Shown here: one piece after another, positions 52,091-60,745 of the stretch
Numbering within the stretch: the stretch's first letter is position 1
How the letters are laid out: the number at the start of each line of letters is the position of its first letter
Assembly (NCBI GenBank): GCA_050486445.1
Contig: JBJHDH010000001.1
Span: 1-64,000, forward strand
Length of the DNA stretch: 64,000 nucleotides
Direction: 5' to 3'
Source: Euryhalocaulis sp050486445
Lineage (GTDB): Bacteria; Pseudomonadota; Alphaproteobacteria; Caulobacterales; Maricaulaceae
Position numbers and translations under genes: made by a program
The notes under the pieces: generated by a model
The model's database searches: none
What the model was told of the DNA's origin: nothing
The model's input: the letters and a program-made list of their open reading frames with translations, nothing else

Positions 52091-53652
52091 CAGGGGGCTT
52101 TTCGCGCGGATCGGATCGCCTGCACAAGCCCGGCGCTGGCCGGATCGGCCTTCGCCCCCTCCGCGATGGCCGGCAGGGCGCCCGCCGCCAGCGTCTTGCC
52201 CAGCTCGACGCCGAACTGGTCGAACGGATTGATCCCGCGCAGCGCGCCTTCCGCCGCCGTCTTGTGCTCATACAGCGCCAGCAGCAGGCCGAGCCGGTAC
52301 GGGTCCAGCCGCTCCAGCAGGATGGTGGCCGAGGGCCGGCCGCCGGGACAGGCGCGGTGCGGGCCCAGCGCCGAGCCATCCGCCGCGCGTCCGCGCAGCA
52401 GCGCCTCGGACTGCGCCACGCAATTGGCCAGCAGACGCGCGCTCATATCGGGGCGGGTTTCATCGTCATTCGCGGCGGCGATGAAATCGACGGGGACAAT
52501 CTCCGGCCCCTGATGCAGTTGCTGGAAGAAGGCGTGCTGGGCGTTCGTGCCCGCCGCGCCCCATACCACCGGCTGCGCGCCCGCCGCCGCCGCGCCATCC
52601 AGCCCCGCGCCCTTGCCCAGCGATTCCATTTCAAGCTGCTGCAAATAGCCGGGCAGAAGGCCGAGCCGCGCCGCATAGGGAACGACGCAGCGCGAGGCAT
52701 GGCCAAAGCCCTGCGCATTCAGAAGATCGCACAGCGCCTTCAGCACCGGGATATTGGTTTCGAACGGCGCCCCTGCGAAGTGCCGGTCCATGGCGCGCGC
52801 GCCATCCAGCAGCGCATCCCACGCGCCCTCTTCCAGCGCGATCTGCAAAGAGAGGCCGACCGCCGACCAGAGCGAATAGCGGCCGCCAACCCAGTCCTCG
52901 AACCCGAAAATCGCGTCCTCGCCCACGCCGAAATCACGGGCGCGGTCCGGGCGCGCCGTCACCGCGATCAGATGCCGGCCCGCCGCCGCCTCGCCGCCAA
53001 GGCCCCGCGCCAGCCAGGCGCGCGCGGCGCGCGCGTTTTCCAGCGTCTCTTCGGTGGTGAAGCTCTTGGACACGACGACAACCAGCGTCGATTCCGGGTC
53101 CAGCCCTTCCAGCGCGTCATTGATTTCCGCCGGGTCGATATTGGCGGCGAAGCGCAGACCGGTTTGCGGATCGCGAAACGGTTTCAGCGCATCATGCACA
53201 AGGCGCGGGCCAAGGTCCGACCCGCCAATGCCCAGATGCACGACATGGCGCAGCGTCTTTCCCGTCGCGCCCCGCCGCGCGCCGGACTTGATCTCCCGCG
53301 CAAACGCCGCCTGACGCGCGCGCGCCGCCGCCACATCCTCTGCGAAAGGCAGGCCGTCTTCGGGCCGCGCGCGCAGCGCCATATGCAGCGCCGGCCGGTC
53401 CTCGGTGACATTCACATGCGCCCCGGCGAAAAATCCGGCGATCCAATCTTTCAGACCGCGATCCCGCGCAAATCCGGCCAGCGCCGCAACCGCCTGCGCG
53501 TCGATCCGCTGTTTGGAAAGATCGAGCGTCAGCCCGTCCAGCGAAAAGGCGAAAGCCTCAAACCGCCCCGGATCGGCGGCGAACAGCTCCGCCAGCGCCA
53601 CGCCCCGCAGGCGCTGCGCCTCATTCACCAGCGGTTCAAGCAGGGTGGCCAT
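52090..53652 (-). CDS. pgi: glucose-6-phosphate isomerase
   Basis: 520 aa from ATG 53652; a GTG three codons upstream is possible. LHMALRARPEDGLPF, VVHLGIGGSDLGPRLVHDAL, VVVSKSFTTEETLENA and LGKGAGLDG correspond to the sugar-phosphate isomerase motifs, and the ending DQFGVELGK signature is present. Interconverts glucose 6-phosphate and fructose 6-phosphate in the cytoplasm. Coupled to hisS by a one-base stop/start overlap. Confidence 0.95.
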   Translation of the reverse strand: MATLLEPLVNEAQRLRGVALAELFAADPGRFEAFAFSLDGLTLDLSKQRIDAQAVAALAGFARDRGLKDWIAGFFAGAHVNVTEDRPALHMALRARPEDGLPFAEDVAAARARQAAFAREIKSGARRGATGKTLRHVVHLGIGGSDLGPRLVHDALKPFRDPQTGLRFAANIDPAEINDALEGLDPESTLVVVVSKSFTTEETLENARAARAWLARGLGGEAAAGRHLIAVTARPDRARDFGVGEDAIFGFEDWVGGRYSLWSAVGLSLQIALEEGAWDALLDGARAMDRHFAGAPFETNIPVLKALCDLLNAQGFGHASRCVVPYAARLGLLPGYLQQLEMESLGKGAGLDGAAAAGAQPVVWGAAGTNAQHAFFQQLHQGPEIVPVDFIAAANDDETRPDMSARLLANCVAQSEALLRGRAADGSALGPHRACPGGRPSATILLERLDPYRLGLLLALYEHKTAAEGALRGINPFDQFGVELGKTLAAGALPAIAEGAKADPASAGLVQAIRSARKAP

Positions 53653-53776
53653 GATTGTCACGGATAGGCGCGGCGCGGCGCCGACTCAAGGCCCGCCCCC
53701 GATAAGACAAGCTGGAACGCTGGAGGTGAGCGGGCGTTTTCCTTTCAGCGGATGGCGTCAGCCAGAGGAGACCGCC

Positions 53777-54172
53777 ATGAAAACCATGACCTGCGCCGCG
53801 CTGGCCGGACTGTTCGCCGTTATGGCCGCGCCGGCCGCATCCTTCGCCGATCCGAGGCACTGCCCTCCGGGTCTCGCCAAGCAGGGCCGGTGTTTCGACG
53901 GGTTCCGCGATTCCGGCCGGATCTATTTCAGCGGCCGCTATTATGACAGGCTCGAAGACGCCTATGCGGCGGGCTATCGCGATGGACGCAACGATGGCTG
54001 GCGCGTCGGCGGCTATCTGCCGTCCCGCATGGATTACGTGGTTATCCGCGACTATGAGCGTTATCGCCTGCCCCCTCCGCGCAGGGGTCACTATTATGCC
54101 CGCGTGAACAACGAAATCCTGCTGATTGAGGCCGCGACGCAGCTGATCGCCCAGGCGCTCACCGGCTATTGA
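53777..54172 (+). CDS. exported RcnB-like protein
   Basis: 131 aa from ATG 53777 (AGAGGAGA upstream). A Sec signal peptide ends near SFA/DPR. CPPGLAKQGRCFDGFRDSGRIYFSGRYYDRLEDAYAAGYRDGRNDG is followed by a C-terminal region (RMDYVVIRDYERYRLPPPRRGHYYARVNNEILLIEAATQLI) that resembles the RcnB family, small periplasmic proteins linked to nickel/cobalt handling in E. coli. The function here is unproven. Two Cys at the start of the mature chain may bond. Confidence 0.72.
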   Translation: MKTMTCAALAGLFAVMAAPAASFADPRHCPPGLAKQGRCFDGFRDSGRIYFSGRYYDRLEDAYAAGYRDGRNDGWRVGGYLPSRMDYVVIRDYERYRLPPPRRGHYYARVNNEILLIEAATQLIAQALTGY

Positions 54173-54205
54173 GGCCGTTTCCGTAACGGAGGGCCAGCGG
54201 CCGTT

Positions 54206-55198
54206 CTATTGTGCGAACGCCTCTGCGATCAGGCGGCAGGAGCGCAAACGGTCTTCATGGCCATGCGCCACGGTGGCGATCATCACCTCGTCGGCGCCGC
54301 AGGCGCGGGCGCGCGCCTCGATCTCTTCCCGCACAAATTCCGGCGTCCCGACAATGGTCAGGGCGCGGCGCTCCTCGATCACACGCAGATCGGCAGGGGT
54401 ATAGGGCCAGTTCGCGGCGGTCTCCGGCGAGGGAATCTTGCGAAACTCGCCCCGGTGCAGGAACAGCCAGGTCAGCGCATTGGCCCCGGCGATATAATCC
54501 GCTTCCTCCTGCGTTGGCGCGGCGATGGCGGCGACGCACAGGATCGCATGCGGCGCCGGAAACTGCGCGGAGGGGCGGAAGGCGCGGCGATAGGCCTCAA
54601 GGGCCGGGGCCGGCGGCGCCGGGCTGAAATGGCTGGCGAAGGCATAGCCGAACCCGGCGGCGCCCGCGCTCTGGGCGCTGGCCCCGCTGGAGCCGAGAAT
54701 CCAGACCGGCGGCAGGCGCATTTCGCCGGGCACGACCTGCACGCGATGATAAGGGTGCTCTGGCGGATAGCCGTCGCCGTCGAATTGCATCAGCTCGCTC
54801 ATCAGACGCGAGAATTGCTCGCCGCCCGCGCTGCACAGCGCACGCATCGCCGCCTCGTCCGCGCCGCCGGCGCGCCCGATCCCGAGGTCGATGCGGCCGG
54901 GATAGAGCGCCTCCAGCGTGCGATAGGTCTCGGCGACGCGCAGCGGCACATGATTGGGCAGCATCACCCCGCCCGCGCCGATCCGGATGCGCGACGTGGC
55001 GCTGGCGGCGTGCGCGATCAGCACTTCGGGGCTGGCGCTGGCGATGTTCGGCATCGAATGATGCTCGGCGTACCAGAGGCGCACATAGCCCATCTCTTCG
55101 CCCAGGCGCGCCAGCTCCGCCACGCGGGCCAGCGCCTGGCCCGCCGTTTCGCCCTCGGCGACAGGAACCAGATCCTGGATGGAAAGAGGCAGCGTCAA
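54206..55198 (-). CDS. LLM-class flavin-dependent oxidoreductase
   Basis: 330 aa from TTG 55198, the only sensible start, two bases from the preceding AEC stop and with GGGGGCTGA in front. The luciferase-like barrel shows RLWYAEHHSMPNIASASPEVLIAHAA, GAGGVMLPNHVPLRVAETYRTLEALYPGRIDLGIGRAGG and TIVGTPEFVREEIEA. It uses a reduced flavin, but the substrate is unknown. The flavin supplier is not encoded nearby. Translationally linked to the AEC transporter. Confidence 0.88.
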   Translation of the reverse strand: MTLPLSIQDLVPVAEGETAGQALARVAELARLGEEMGYVRLWYAEHHSMPNIASASPEVLIAHAASATSRIRIGAGGVMLPNHVPLRVAETYRTLEALYPGRIDLGIGRAGGADEAAMRALCSAGGEQFSRLMSELMQFDGDGYPPEHPYHRVQVVPGEMRLPPVWILGSSGASAQSAGAAGFGYAFASHFSPAPPAPALEAYRRAFRPSAQFPAPHAILCVAAIAAPTQEEADYIAGANALTWLFLHRGEFRKIPSPETAANWPYTPADLRVIEERRALTIVGTPEFVREEIEARARACGADEVMIATVAHGHEDRLRSCRLIAEAFAQ

Positions 55199-55199
55199 T

Positions 55200-56141
55200 T
55201 CAGCCCCCGATCAGGAACAGCACGGCGGACAGCGTGACGGCCGAAACCGGCACGCTGAGCATGATGGCCGACGAGGCCGCCGCGACATTGGCCGAATAGC
55301 GCGCGGCGAACAAATAGGCGTTCACCCCGACCGGCAGCGCCGCGAACAGGATGGCCACGCGCGCCTCCAGCGGCGGCAGCGCGAACACATGCACCGCCAG
55401 AATCCACATGATGATGGGAAACACCGTCAGCTTCAGGATCAGGATCGCCGCCAGCACCCGCGCATCGGCGCGGATGGAATAGGAGGCCAGCGAAAGGCCG
55501 AGCGCGAACAGCGCCGCCGCGACGCTGGAATCCGCCAGCAGGCCGATAATCCGCGCGGGCAGTTCAGGCAGGTCCAGCCCCGCCAGCCGCCACAGAAATC
55601 CAACAGCCAGCGCGATCAGAAGCGGGTTGCGCGCCAGCGACAGCGCCACTTGGCCCAGCAGGCGGCCGAGCCGCACCCTGCCCTGACGCTGCGCCCATTC
55701 GGCCCAGAGCGAGGCGAACAGCCAGTGCAGCGGCGCATGCACCGCGACGATGAACGCCGCCGGGGCCACCGCCTCTGGCCCGAAGCTGAGCAGGGCGATG
55801 GGCAGGCCCATCAGCAGGATATTGCCGAAACTGGCGGCGGTGGCGAGAGCGGCGCCCCCGGCCTGGGCCTGACCGCGCAGCCAGGTCGCCGCCAGCGCCC
55901 CGGCGCAGCCCCAGATCACCAGCGCCCCGGCATAATAGCAGGCCAGCAGGCGCCAGGGCGCGACACCGTCCAGATCCAGCTCCAGCATGGTGCGGAACAG
56001 CAGCGCCGGAATGGCGAACCAGAACACATAGGCGTCGATGCCGCGCGCGCCTTCCGGCGAGATCAGCCGCCTGCGCGCCGCGCCATAGCCGAGCGCGATC
56101 ACCGCGAACACCGGCAGAACAGCGAGAAAGATAGCGGTCAT
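55200..56141 (-). CDS. AEC family transporter (auxin efflux carrier-like)
   Basis: 313 aa with about ten hydrophobic segments. FGNILLMGLPIALLSFGPEA and LPVGVNAYLFAARYSANVAAASSAIMLSVPVSAVTLSAVL are the two repeat motifs of AEC transporters, which move organic acids or amino acid derivatives out of the cell. It is co-transcribed with the LLM oxidoreductase. Substrate not predictable. Confidence 0.88.
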   Translation of the reverse strand: MTAIFLAVLPVFAVIALGYGAARRRLISPEGARGIDAYVFWFAIPALLFRTMLELDLDGVAPWRLLACYYAGALVIWGCAGALAATWLRGQAQAGGAALATAASFGNILLMGLPIALLSFGPEAVAPAAFIVAVHAPLHWLFASLWAEWAQRQGRVRLGRLLGQVALSLARNPLLIALAVGFLWRLAGLDLPELPARIIGLLADSSVAAALFALGLSLASYSIRADARVLAAILILKLTVFPIIMWILAVHVFALPPLEARVAILFAALPVGVNAYLFAARYSANVAAASSAIMLSVPVSAVTLSAVLFLIGG

Positions 56142-56242
56142 GGCCTGTCAACGAAGCACGGCGGCGCAGGGGCGCGCTTGCGCCGGGAGACGCATCAGCC
56201 CATGTTGAGGTCTGGCGTCAACAACGGAAAGGAGGTGATCCA

Positions 56243-56338
56243 ATGTCGAGTGATCTGCGAGCGGGAGGTTCTGACCCGCGGACCGCGATGATTGTTGGAG
56301 CAGCCTCCGGCGGGATTCGCGCGCCGCGCACGGCCTGA
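56243..56338 (+). CDS. possible 31-residue peptide with extended Shine-Dalgarno
   Basis: ATG 56243 to TGA 56338. The GGAGG core is 7 bases from the ATG and the full complementarity to 16S extends over 15 bases, far more than a usual ribosome site. The product begins MSSDLRAGGSDPRTAM and ends with several Arg/Pro; it has no signal sequence. It may be a genuine micro-protein or a leader peptide, or the pairing may be a non-translational device. Confidence 0.45.
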   Translation: MSSDLRAGGSDPRTAMIVGAASGGIRAPRTA

Positions 56339-56421
56339 TACGGCCGCAAGGGCGGAATCGCCCGCCGCGTCACGAACGGTCCCCAGGGGCCGTGATGTGA
56401 ACGGCTTATGTGCATAGCCGG

Positions 56422-56449
56422 AGGGGCCGTCCGTCAGGGCGGCCCCTTT
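56422..56449 (+). terminator. terminator of the small transcript
   Basis: AGGGGCCGTCC pairs with GGGCGGCCCCT over 11 bp with one G-U; four-base loop GTCA; then TTTGCTTTGG. It lies 128 bp before the intradiol dioxygenase start. Confidence 0.7.
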
Positions 56450-56576
56450 GCTTTGGCCTGAATTCCGACCTGAATTCCGAACGGATTTGTGAGGAACCGG
56501 CGGCGCGCCGGGGTGCTATAGTATCGGGAAACAGCCTGATGGCCGTATCCTGATGGCCGCATAGAGGGAGGACTCC

Positions 56577-57272
56577 ATGCGCCCCGTAGACAAGAAGCGT
56601 TCCGTGTTTTCGCGCCGCACCGCGATTCTGGGCGGCGGCGCGGCGCTGATCGGCGGCGGCGGGATCGCCCGCGCCGCGCCCGCCATTCCGCCTTCCATGT
56701 GCGTTCTGACGCCGCAAACGACGGAGGGCCCGTTCTGGTTCGATCCGGACCTGAACCGCGTCGACATCATTGAGGACCGCCCCGGAACACCGCTGCGCCT
56801 GCGTGTGCGCGTGGTGGATGCCGGCGGCGCCTGCTCGCCGATCTCCGGCGCGCGCGTCGATATCTGGCAGTGCGACGCCGAGGGACTCTATTCCGGCTAT
56901 GCCGATCAGGGCTTCGATGGCGGCGTCGATGTGCGGGACGAGACGTTCCTGCGCGGCTGGCAGGCGGCGGACGCCGGCGGCATGACCGAATTCCAGACCA
57001 TCTATCCCGGCACCTATCCGATCCGCGTCACGCACATCCATCTGAAGGCGTTTGTGAGCGACCGCGATGTGCTGACCGCGCAGATCTATTTTCCGGAAGC
57101 GGCGACACGCGCCGTCTATCGCGAGTCCGATACCTACGCCACCAGCGTCGCGAATGTGCGAGCCAATGATTCCGACTTCATCTTCCGCCGCGGCGGCGAT
57201 GTCATGCTGGCGGAGATCGGCGACGAGGACGGCGTGATGACCGCCACGGTCACAATCGGCGTGCGCGGGTGA
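56577..57272 (+). CDS. Tat-exported intradiol ring-cleavage dioxygenase-like protein
   Basis: 231 aa from ATG 56577 (GAGGGAGGA upstream). A twin-arginine signal (R13-R14, then Gly/Ala) directs it to the periplasm. Catalytic-domain ligands in intradiol spacing: Y105 (EGLYSGY), Y147 (IYPGTYPIR), H153 and H155 (THIHLKAF); R150 is the conserved Arg. Cytoplasmic relatives cleave catechol or protocatechuate between the hydroxyl groups; exported ones of unknown substrate are common. The N-terminal dimerisation domain of the classical enzymes is missing. Alone on its transcript as far as visible. Confidence 0.85.
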   Translation: MRPVDKKRSVFSRRTAILGGGAALIGGGGIARAAPAIPPSMCVLTPQTTEGPFWFDPDLNRVDIIEDRPGTPLRLRVRVVDAGGACSPISGARVDIWQCDAEGLYSGYADQGFDGGVDVRDETFLRGWQAADAGGMTEFQTIYPGTYPIRVTHIHLKAFVSDRDVLTAQIYFPEAATRAVYRESDTYATSVANVRANDSDFIFRRGGDVMLAEIGDEDGVMTATVTIGVRG

Positions 57273-57342
57273 TGAATTGATCTCCCCACGCACATCGCGG
57301 GGGGAACCGCTCACGCATCAAATTCTTCTCTCCCAGTCTCTG

Positions 57343-57496
57343 CCCTCATCCTGAGGTGCGACCCGGCCTCGGATTTATCCGGGCCGGGGAGCCTCGAAGG
57401 ACGGTCCAGCGTGACGCGGACGCTGGTGGACTCTGGAGCGTGCTTCGAGACGCGTGTTCATCGCAACCGCGATGAACACGCTCCTCAGCATGAGGG
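57343..57496. repeat. palindromic intergenic repeat element, copy 2
   Basis: 154 bp with ends CCCTCATCCTGAGG and CCTCAGcATGAGGG, in the gap between two genes. It contains a 13-bp perfect hairpin at 57452-57481 (arms GCGTGTTCATCGC / GCGATGAACACGC) and a GC-rich hairpin at 57362-57388. The 42-bp segment 57408-57449 matches copy 1 at 38 positions. No coding frame is credible. Confidence 0.75.
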
Positions 57497-57521
57497 TAGA
57501 GGACGGTAACGCAGAGCCCCC

Positions 57522-58466
57522 CTACGCCGGGAGCGAATCCCAGAAGCGCTCGATCTCCTGCCGCATCGCGGCGTCGGGCAGAACGCCGCGGCCCGCGCCC
57601 TGATTGTCGGCCATATAGCGGGCCTGAATCGTGCCCGGAATGGCGACGGTGACGGCGGGGTGAGAGACAACATATTTCAGGAAGACCTGAGCCCAGCTCT
57701 CGGCGCCAATCTCGGCGGCCCAGTCCGGCAGTTCGACATCCGACACCCGGCCAAATGTGTTTCCGGCGCCCATGCGACCGCCGAAAGGCACATTGATCAT
57801 CACGCCCAGGCCCAGCTCCTGCGCCAGAGGCAGCATTTCTTCCTCCGCCGTGCGGTTGGCGATGGAATAATCCACCTGGATAATGTCCAGCGGATAGCGC
57901 CGCATCCCGTCCATCTGGCCGTCATATTGATTGTCGCTGGAGGTGCTCATGCCGATATAGCGCACGCGGCCCTGCTCCTTGGCCCGGATCAAAGCAGGCA
58001 TCAGCTCGTCCAGCGCATGCAGATTGTGGATCAGCAGAGCATCGATGACATCCACGCCCAGCCGGTCGAACGCCGTCTGCACCTCGGCGTCCGGATCGGC
58101 GATGGGCCCGCCGATAGAGGTCTTGGTGACGATGAAGAAGCGGTCGCGCGCGTCCATGCTCTGAACCAGCTCGCCGATGATCTCTTCGGAGCGGCCATAG
58201 ACCCGCGCGGTGTCGATTACCGAACCGCCCATATCGGCCATCGTCTCCAGCACCTCCTGAAAAGCGGAGAGGTCTTCACCCGGCTGCACATTGTACTGGT
58301 TGGTCCCAAGGCCGATCACCGGAAGCTGCTCTCCACTCTTGGGGATGGGCTTGGTGATCAGGGCGTTTTCCTGAGCGAAGGCGGGCACGGCGGGCAGCGC
58401 CAGACCGGCCGCCGTCATGGCGCCGAGATGGAGAGCTTCACGGCGGGAGAAAGTCGTGTTTTTCAT
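57522..58466 (-). CDS. Tat-exported aldo/keto reductase
   Basis: 314 aa from ATG 58466 (AGGAATG upstream). A twin-arginine signal (FSRREALHLG, R8-R9) ends near AFAQ. The AKR catalytic tetrad is visible: Asp and Tyr in VIDTARVYG, Lys in FIVTKTS and His in LLIHNLH. It needs NADPH, which is not expected in the periplasm, so a role outside the cytoplasm is puzzling unless the signal is not used. Divergent from the aminotransferase gene; 164 bp lie between. Confidence 0.85.
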   Translation of the reverse strand: MKNTTFSRREALHLGAMTAAGLALPAVPAFAQENALITKPIPKSGEQLPVIGLGTNQYNVQPGEDLSAFQEVLETMADMGGSVIDTARVYGRSEEIIGELVQSMDARDRFFIVTKTSIGGPIADPDAEVQTAFDRLGVDVIDALLIHNLHALDELMPALIRAKEQGRVRYIGMSTSSDNQYDGQMDGMRRYPLDIIQVDYSIANRTAEEEMLPLAQELGLGVMINVPFGGRMGAGNTFGRVSDVELPDWAAEIGAESWAQVFLKYVVSHPAVTVAIPGTIQARYMADNQGAGRGVLPDAAMRQEIERFWDSLPA

Positions 58467-58630
58467 GGGGCCATTCCTGTTGGGTAAAGGCTGATTATTC
58501 CTGTCAGCAAATACAATGAGAGGCATTGCCGTCCAATAACGATGCCGTCATTCGCCGGTAAGACCAAGAATAAAAGGCCGTTCATCCGGGGACTCAGAAA
58601 ACCCCGTGCGAAGTGCTAAACCCGCGCGCG

Positions 58631-59809
58631 ATGAAACCGCTCAATCCCGCCATCACCGGACGGCCGACCACGGTGTTCGAAGAGATGTCGCTGCTGGCCG
58701 CCGAATGCGGGGCGATCAATCTTGGACAGGGCTTTCCCGATACGGACGGGCCGGAGGACGTGCGCGCCCGCGCCGCGCAAGCCTGTCTGGAGGGGCCCAA
58801 CCAGTACCCGCCAATGCTGGGCCTGCCGGATTTGCGCCAGGCCGTCGCCGAAGCCAATCGCCGGTTTTACGGACTGGAGATCGACTGGAAGACGCAAACC
58901 CTGGTCACCAGCGGCGGAACCGAGGCGCTGGCCTGCGCCGCCATGGCGTTTCTCTGCCCCGGCGACGAGGCGGTCGTGATCGAGCCGGCCTATGACGCCT
59001 ATTTCGCGCTGATCGCAATGCAAGGGGCGGAGGCGCGGCCCGTGGCGCTGACCCCGCCGGCGGGCGGTGACAGGCGCTGGACGCTGGACGAGGCCGCGCT
59101 GCACGCCGCGTTCGGGCCGAAGACCAAGCTGATCTTCCTCAATTCGCCGCTCAACCCCATCGGCAAGGTGTTCACCCACGATGAGCTTGCGCTGATCGCC
59201 GGGCTTTGTATCGAGCACGATGTCATCGCCGTGTGCGACGAGGTCTATGAGCACATGATTTTCGACGGCCACGCGCATCTCCCGCTGATGAGCCTGCCCG
59301 GCATGGCGGAACGCTGCGTGCGCATCGGCAGCGCCGGCAAGACGTTTTCGCTGACCGGCTGGAAGATCGGCTATGCCACGGGGCCGGCGCATCTGATCCA
59401 CGCGATGGCGCAGGCGCATCAATTCCTGACCTTTACCCTGCCGCCAGCGCTGCAACTCGCCGTCGCTTACGGTCTGGGTAAGGACGATGCGTATTTCGCG
59501 TCGCTGTCTTCGGACACGCAGACAAAGCGCGACCGTCTGGCCGGCGGTCTGGCGCGCGCGGGCTTTGGGGTTCTGCCGGCAGAGGGCGCATATTTTCTGA
59601 CCGCCGATATGTCCCGCCTGAGCAATGAGACCGATGCGGAATTCTGCAAGATCATGACGCGGGAGGCGCGCGTGGCGGCGATCCCGATTTCCGCCTTCTA
59701 TCATCCGCGCTCGGACGCGCCGCGGCATCTGGTCCGCTTCTGCTTTTGCAAGCAGAATGAGGTGCTGGACGAAGCCGCCGCGCGGCTGAAAACCTGGACG
59801 GGAGCGTGA
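58631..59809 (+). CDS. PLP-dependent aminotransferase, class I
   Basis: 392 aa from ATG 58631; a GTG at 58613 is the alternative and neither has a good ribosome site. Fold-type I signatures: INLGQGFPDTDGPEDV, TSGGTEALACAAMAF, NSPLNPIGKVF, CDEVYEHMIFD and GSAGKTFSLTGWKIGYATGP with the PLP Lys. It resembles YbdL-type methionine/kynurenine aminotransferases. The amino donor is undefined. A CHAD protein gene follows 4 bp downstream. Confidence 0.88.
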   Translation: MKPLNPAITGRPTTVFEEMSLLAAECGAINLGQGFPDTDGPEDVRARAAQACLEGPNQYPPMLGLPDLRQAVAEANRRFYGLEIDWKTQTLVTSGGTEALACAAMAFLCPGDEAVVIEPAYDAYFALIAMQGAEARPVALTPPAGGDRRWTLDEAALHAAFGPKTKLIFLNSPLNPIGKVFTHDELALIAGLCIEHDVIAVCDEVYEHMIFDGHAHLPLMSLPGMAERCVRIGSAGKTFSLTGWKIGYATGPAHLIHAMAQAHQFLTFTLPPALQLAVAYGLGKDDAYFASLSSDTQTKRDRLAGGLARAGFGVLPAEGAYFLTADMSRLSNETDAEFCKIMTREARVAAIPISAFYHPRSDAPRHLVRFCFCKQNEVLDEAAARLKTWTGA

Positions 59810-59813
59810 GGCG

Positions 59814-60743
59814 ATGGCTCGCCGGCTGAAACCCGATGAAAAGGCGCGGGATGCGCTGCGCCGGATCGTGAGCCGGGAGGCGGAACGGGCGCTGAAAGAC
59901 CTGGAGACCGCCGCCAATCCGCCGCACGCCGCCCGGCGGCGGATAAAGAAGATCCGCGCGGCGCTGCGCCTTGCCCGCGGCGGAATGAGACGTGAGGATT
60001 TCGCGCAGGAAAACGCGGCATGGCGCGAGGCCGCATGGCTGCTGGCGCCGCTGCGCGATCACGGCGCGCGGCTGGAAACGCTTGCGCGCCTTTCGGAACA
60101 GGTGGATGAGCCCCGCGCTTTGGCGGCGCTCTCTATCCTGCGCGGGAATCTGGAGGCGCGTGCGCCGCTGGACGAACAATCCATCCGCATCCGCGCCGCG
60201 CGCGCCATCGCCAGAGGTGCGGAACGTGCGCCGCGCCTGCGCGCCAAAGGCAAGGCGCGGGCGGTGTTCACAAAGGGAATACAGCGCGCCTATCGCCGCG
60301 GCGGAGAATACGGCGCCGCGGCCTATGAATCCGGCGACACCGCTGATTTCCACGAATGGCGGCAGAGCGTCAAAACCTTGGCGCTACAATTGCAGATTCT
60401 CGACCCGGAGGCGGAAGGCGAGCTTGGCGCATGGCGCATCCGCTGCGCCGAACTGGGCGAAGTGCTCGGCGAGGATCACGACCTGGCCCAGCTTACCGTG
60501 ACCCTCTCCCTCCATCCCGAACTGCTTGACAGCGATGAACAGCGCGCGGCGCTGGCCGATGCGATGACCGAGCGCAGCCTGATGCTGCGCGCCCGCGCCC
60601 GGCCGGTGTTCGAGGCGCTCTATGCGGAAAAGCCGCGCGCCTTTGCCCGCCGGGCTGAATCCTGGCTGGAGACCGGAAAGCAGCCTGAGAAGGCCGCGCC
60701 GGAGAAGGCCGCGCGCGCCAAAACCGCCGGGGCCGCTGAATAG
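59814..60743 (+). CDS. CHAD domain protein
   Basis: 309 aa, all-helical, very rich in Arg and Ala. ARRRIKKIRAALRLAR, FHEWRQSVKTLALQLQIL and LGEVLGEDHDLAQL are the basic/His motifs of CHAD domains, which bind polyphosphate in other bacteria. The C-terminus is a Lys/Ala tail. The start is 4 bp after the aminotransferase stop, and the following MFS gene begins 2 bp after its own stop, so three genes share a transcript. Confidence 0.88.
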   Translation: MARRLKPDEKARDALRRIVSREAERALKDLETAANPPHAARRRIKKIRAALRLARGGMRREDFAQENAAWREAAWLLAPLRDHGARLETLARLSEQVDEPRALAALSILRGNLEARAPLDEQSIRIRAARAIARGAERAPRLRAKGKARAVFTKGIQRAYRRGGEYGAAAYESGDTADFHEWRQSVKTLALQLQILDPEAEGELGAWRIRCAELGEVLGEDHDLAQLTVTLSLHPELLDSDEQRAALADAMTERSLMLRARARPVFEALYAEKPRAFARRAESWLETGKQPEKAAPEKAARAKTAGAAE

Positions 60744-60745
60744 AC

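Larger units (their letters stand above)
56228..56449 (+). ncRNA. candidate small transcript with sequence complementary to 16S rRNA 3' end
   Basis: AAAGGAGGTGATCCA (56228-56242) is perfectly complementary to the 15-nt 16S 3' end sequence UGGAUCACCUCCUUU. It is followed by a 31-codon open frame, then sequence with hairpin potential (GGGCG-GAAT-CGCCC), and a strong terminator at 56422-56449. The whole unit lies alone in the 435-bp stretch 56142-56576. It could be a non-coding RNA, a mini-gene or an attenuator upstream of the intradiol dioxygenase. No known RNA family is assigned. Confidence 0.5.

Noticed and set aside
56178..56206. Sigma-70 promoter for the small 16S-complementary transcript (TTGCGC-N17-CATGTT)
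   Set aside because: The -10 element matches poorly; not enough to list.
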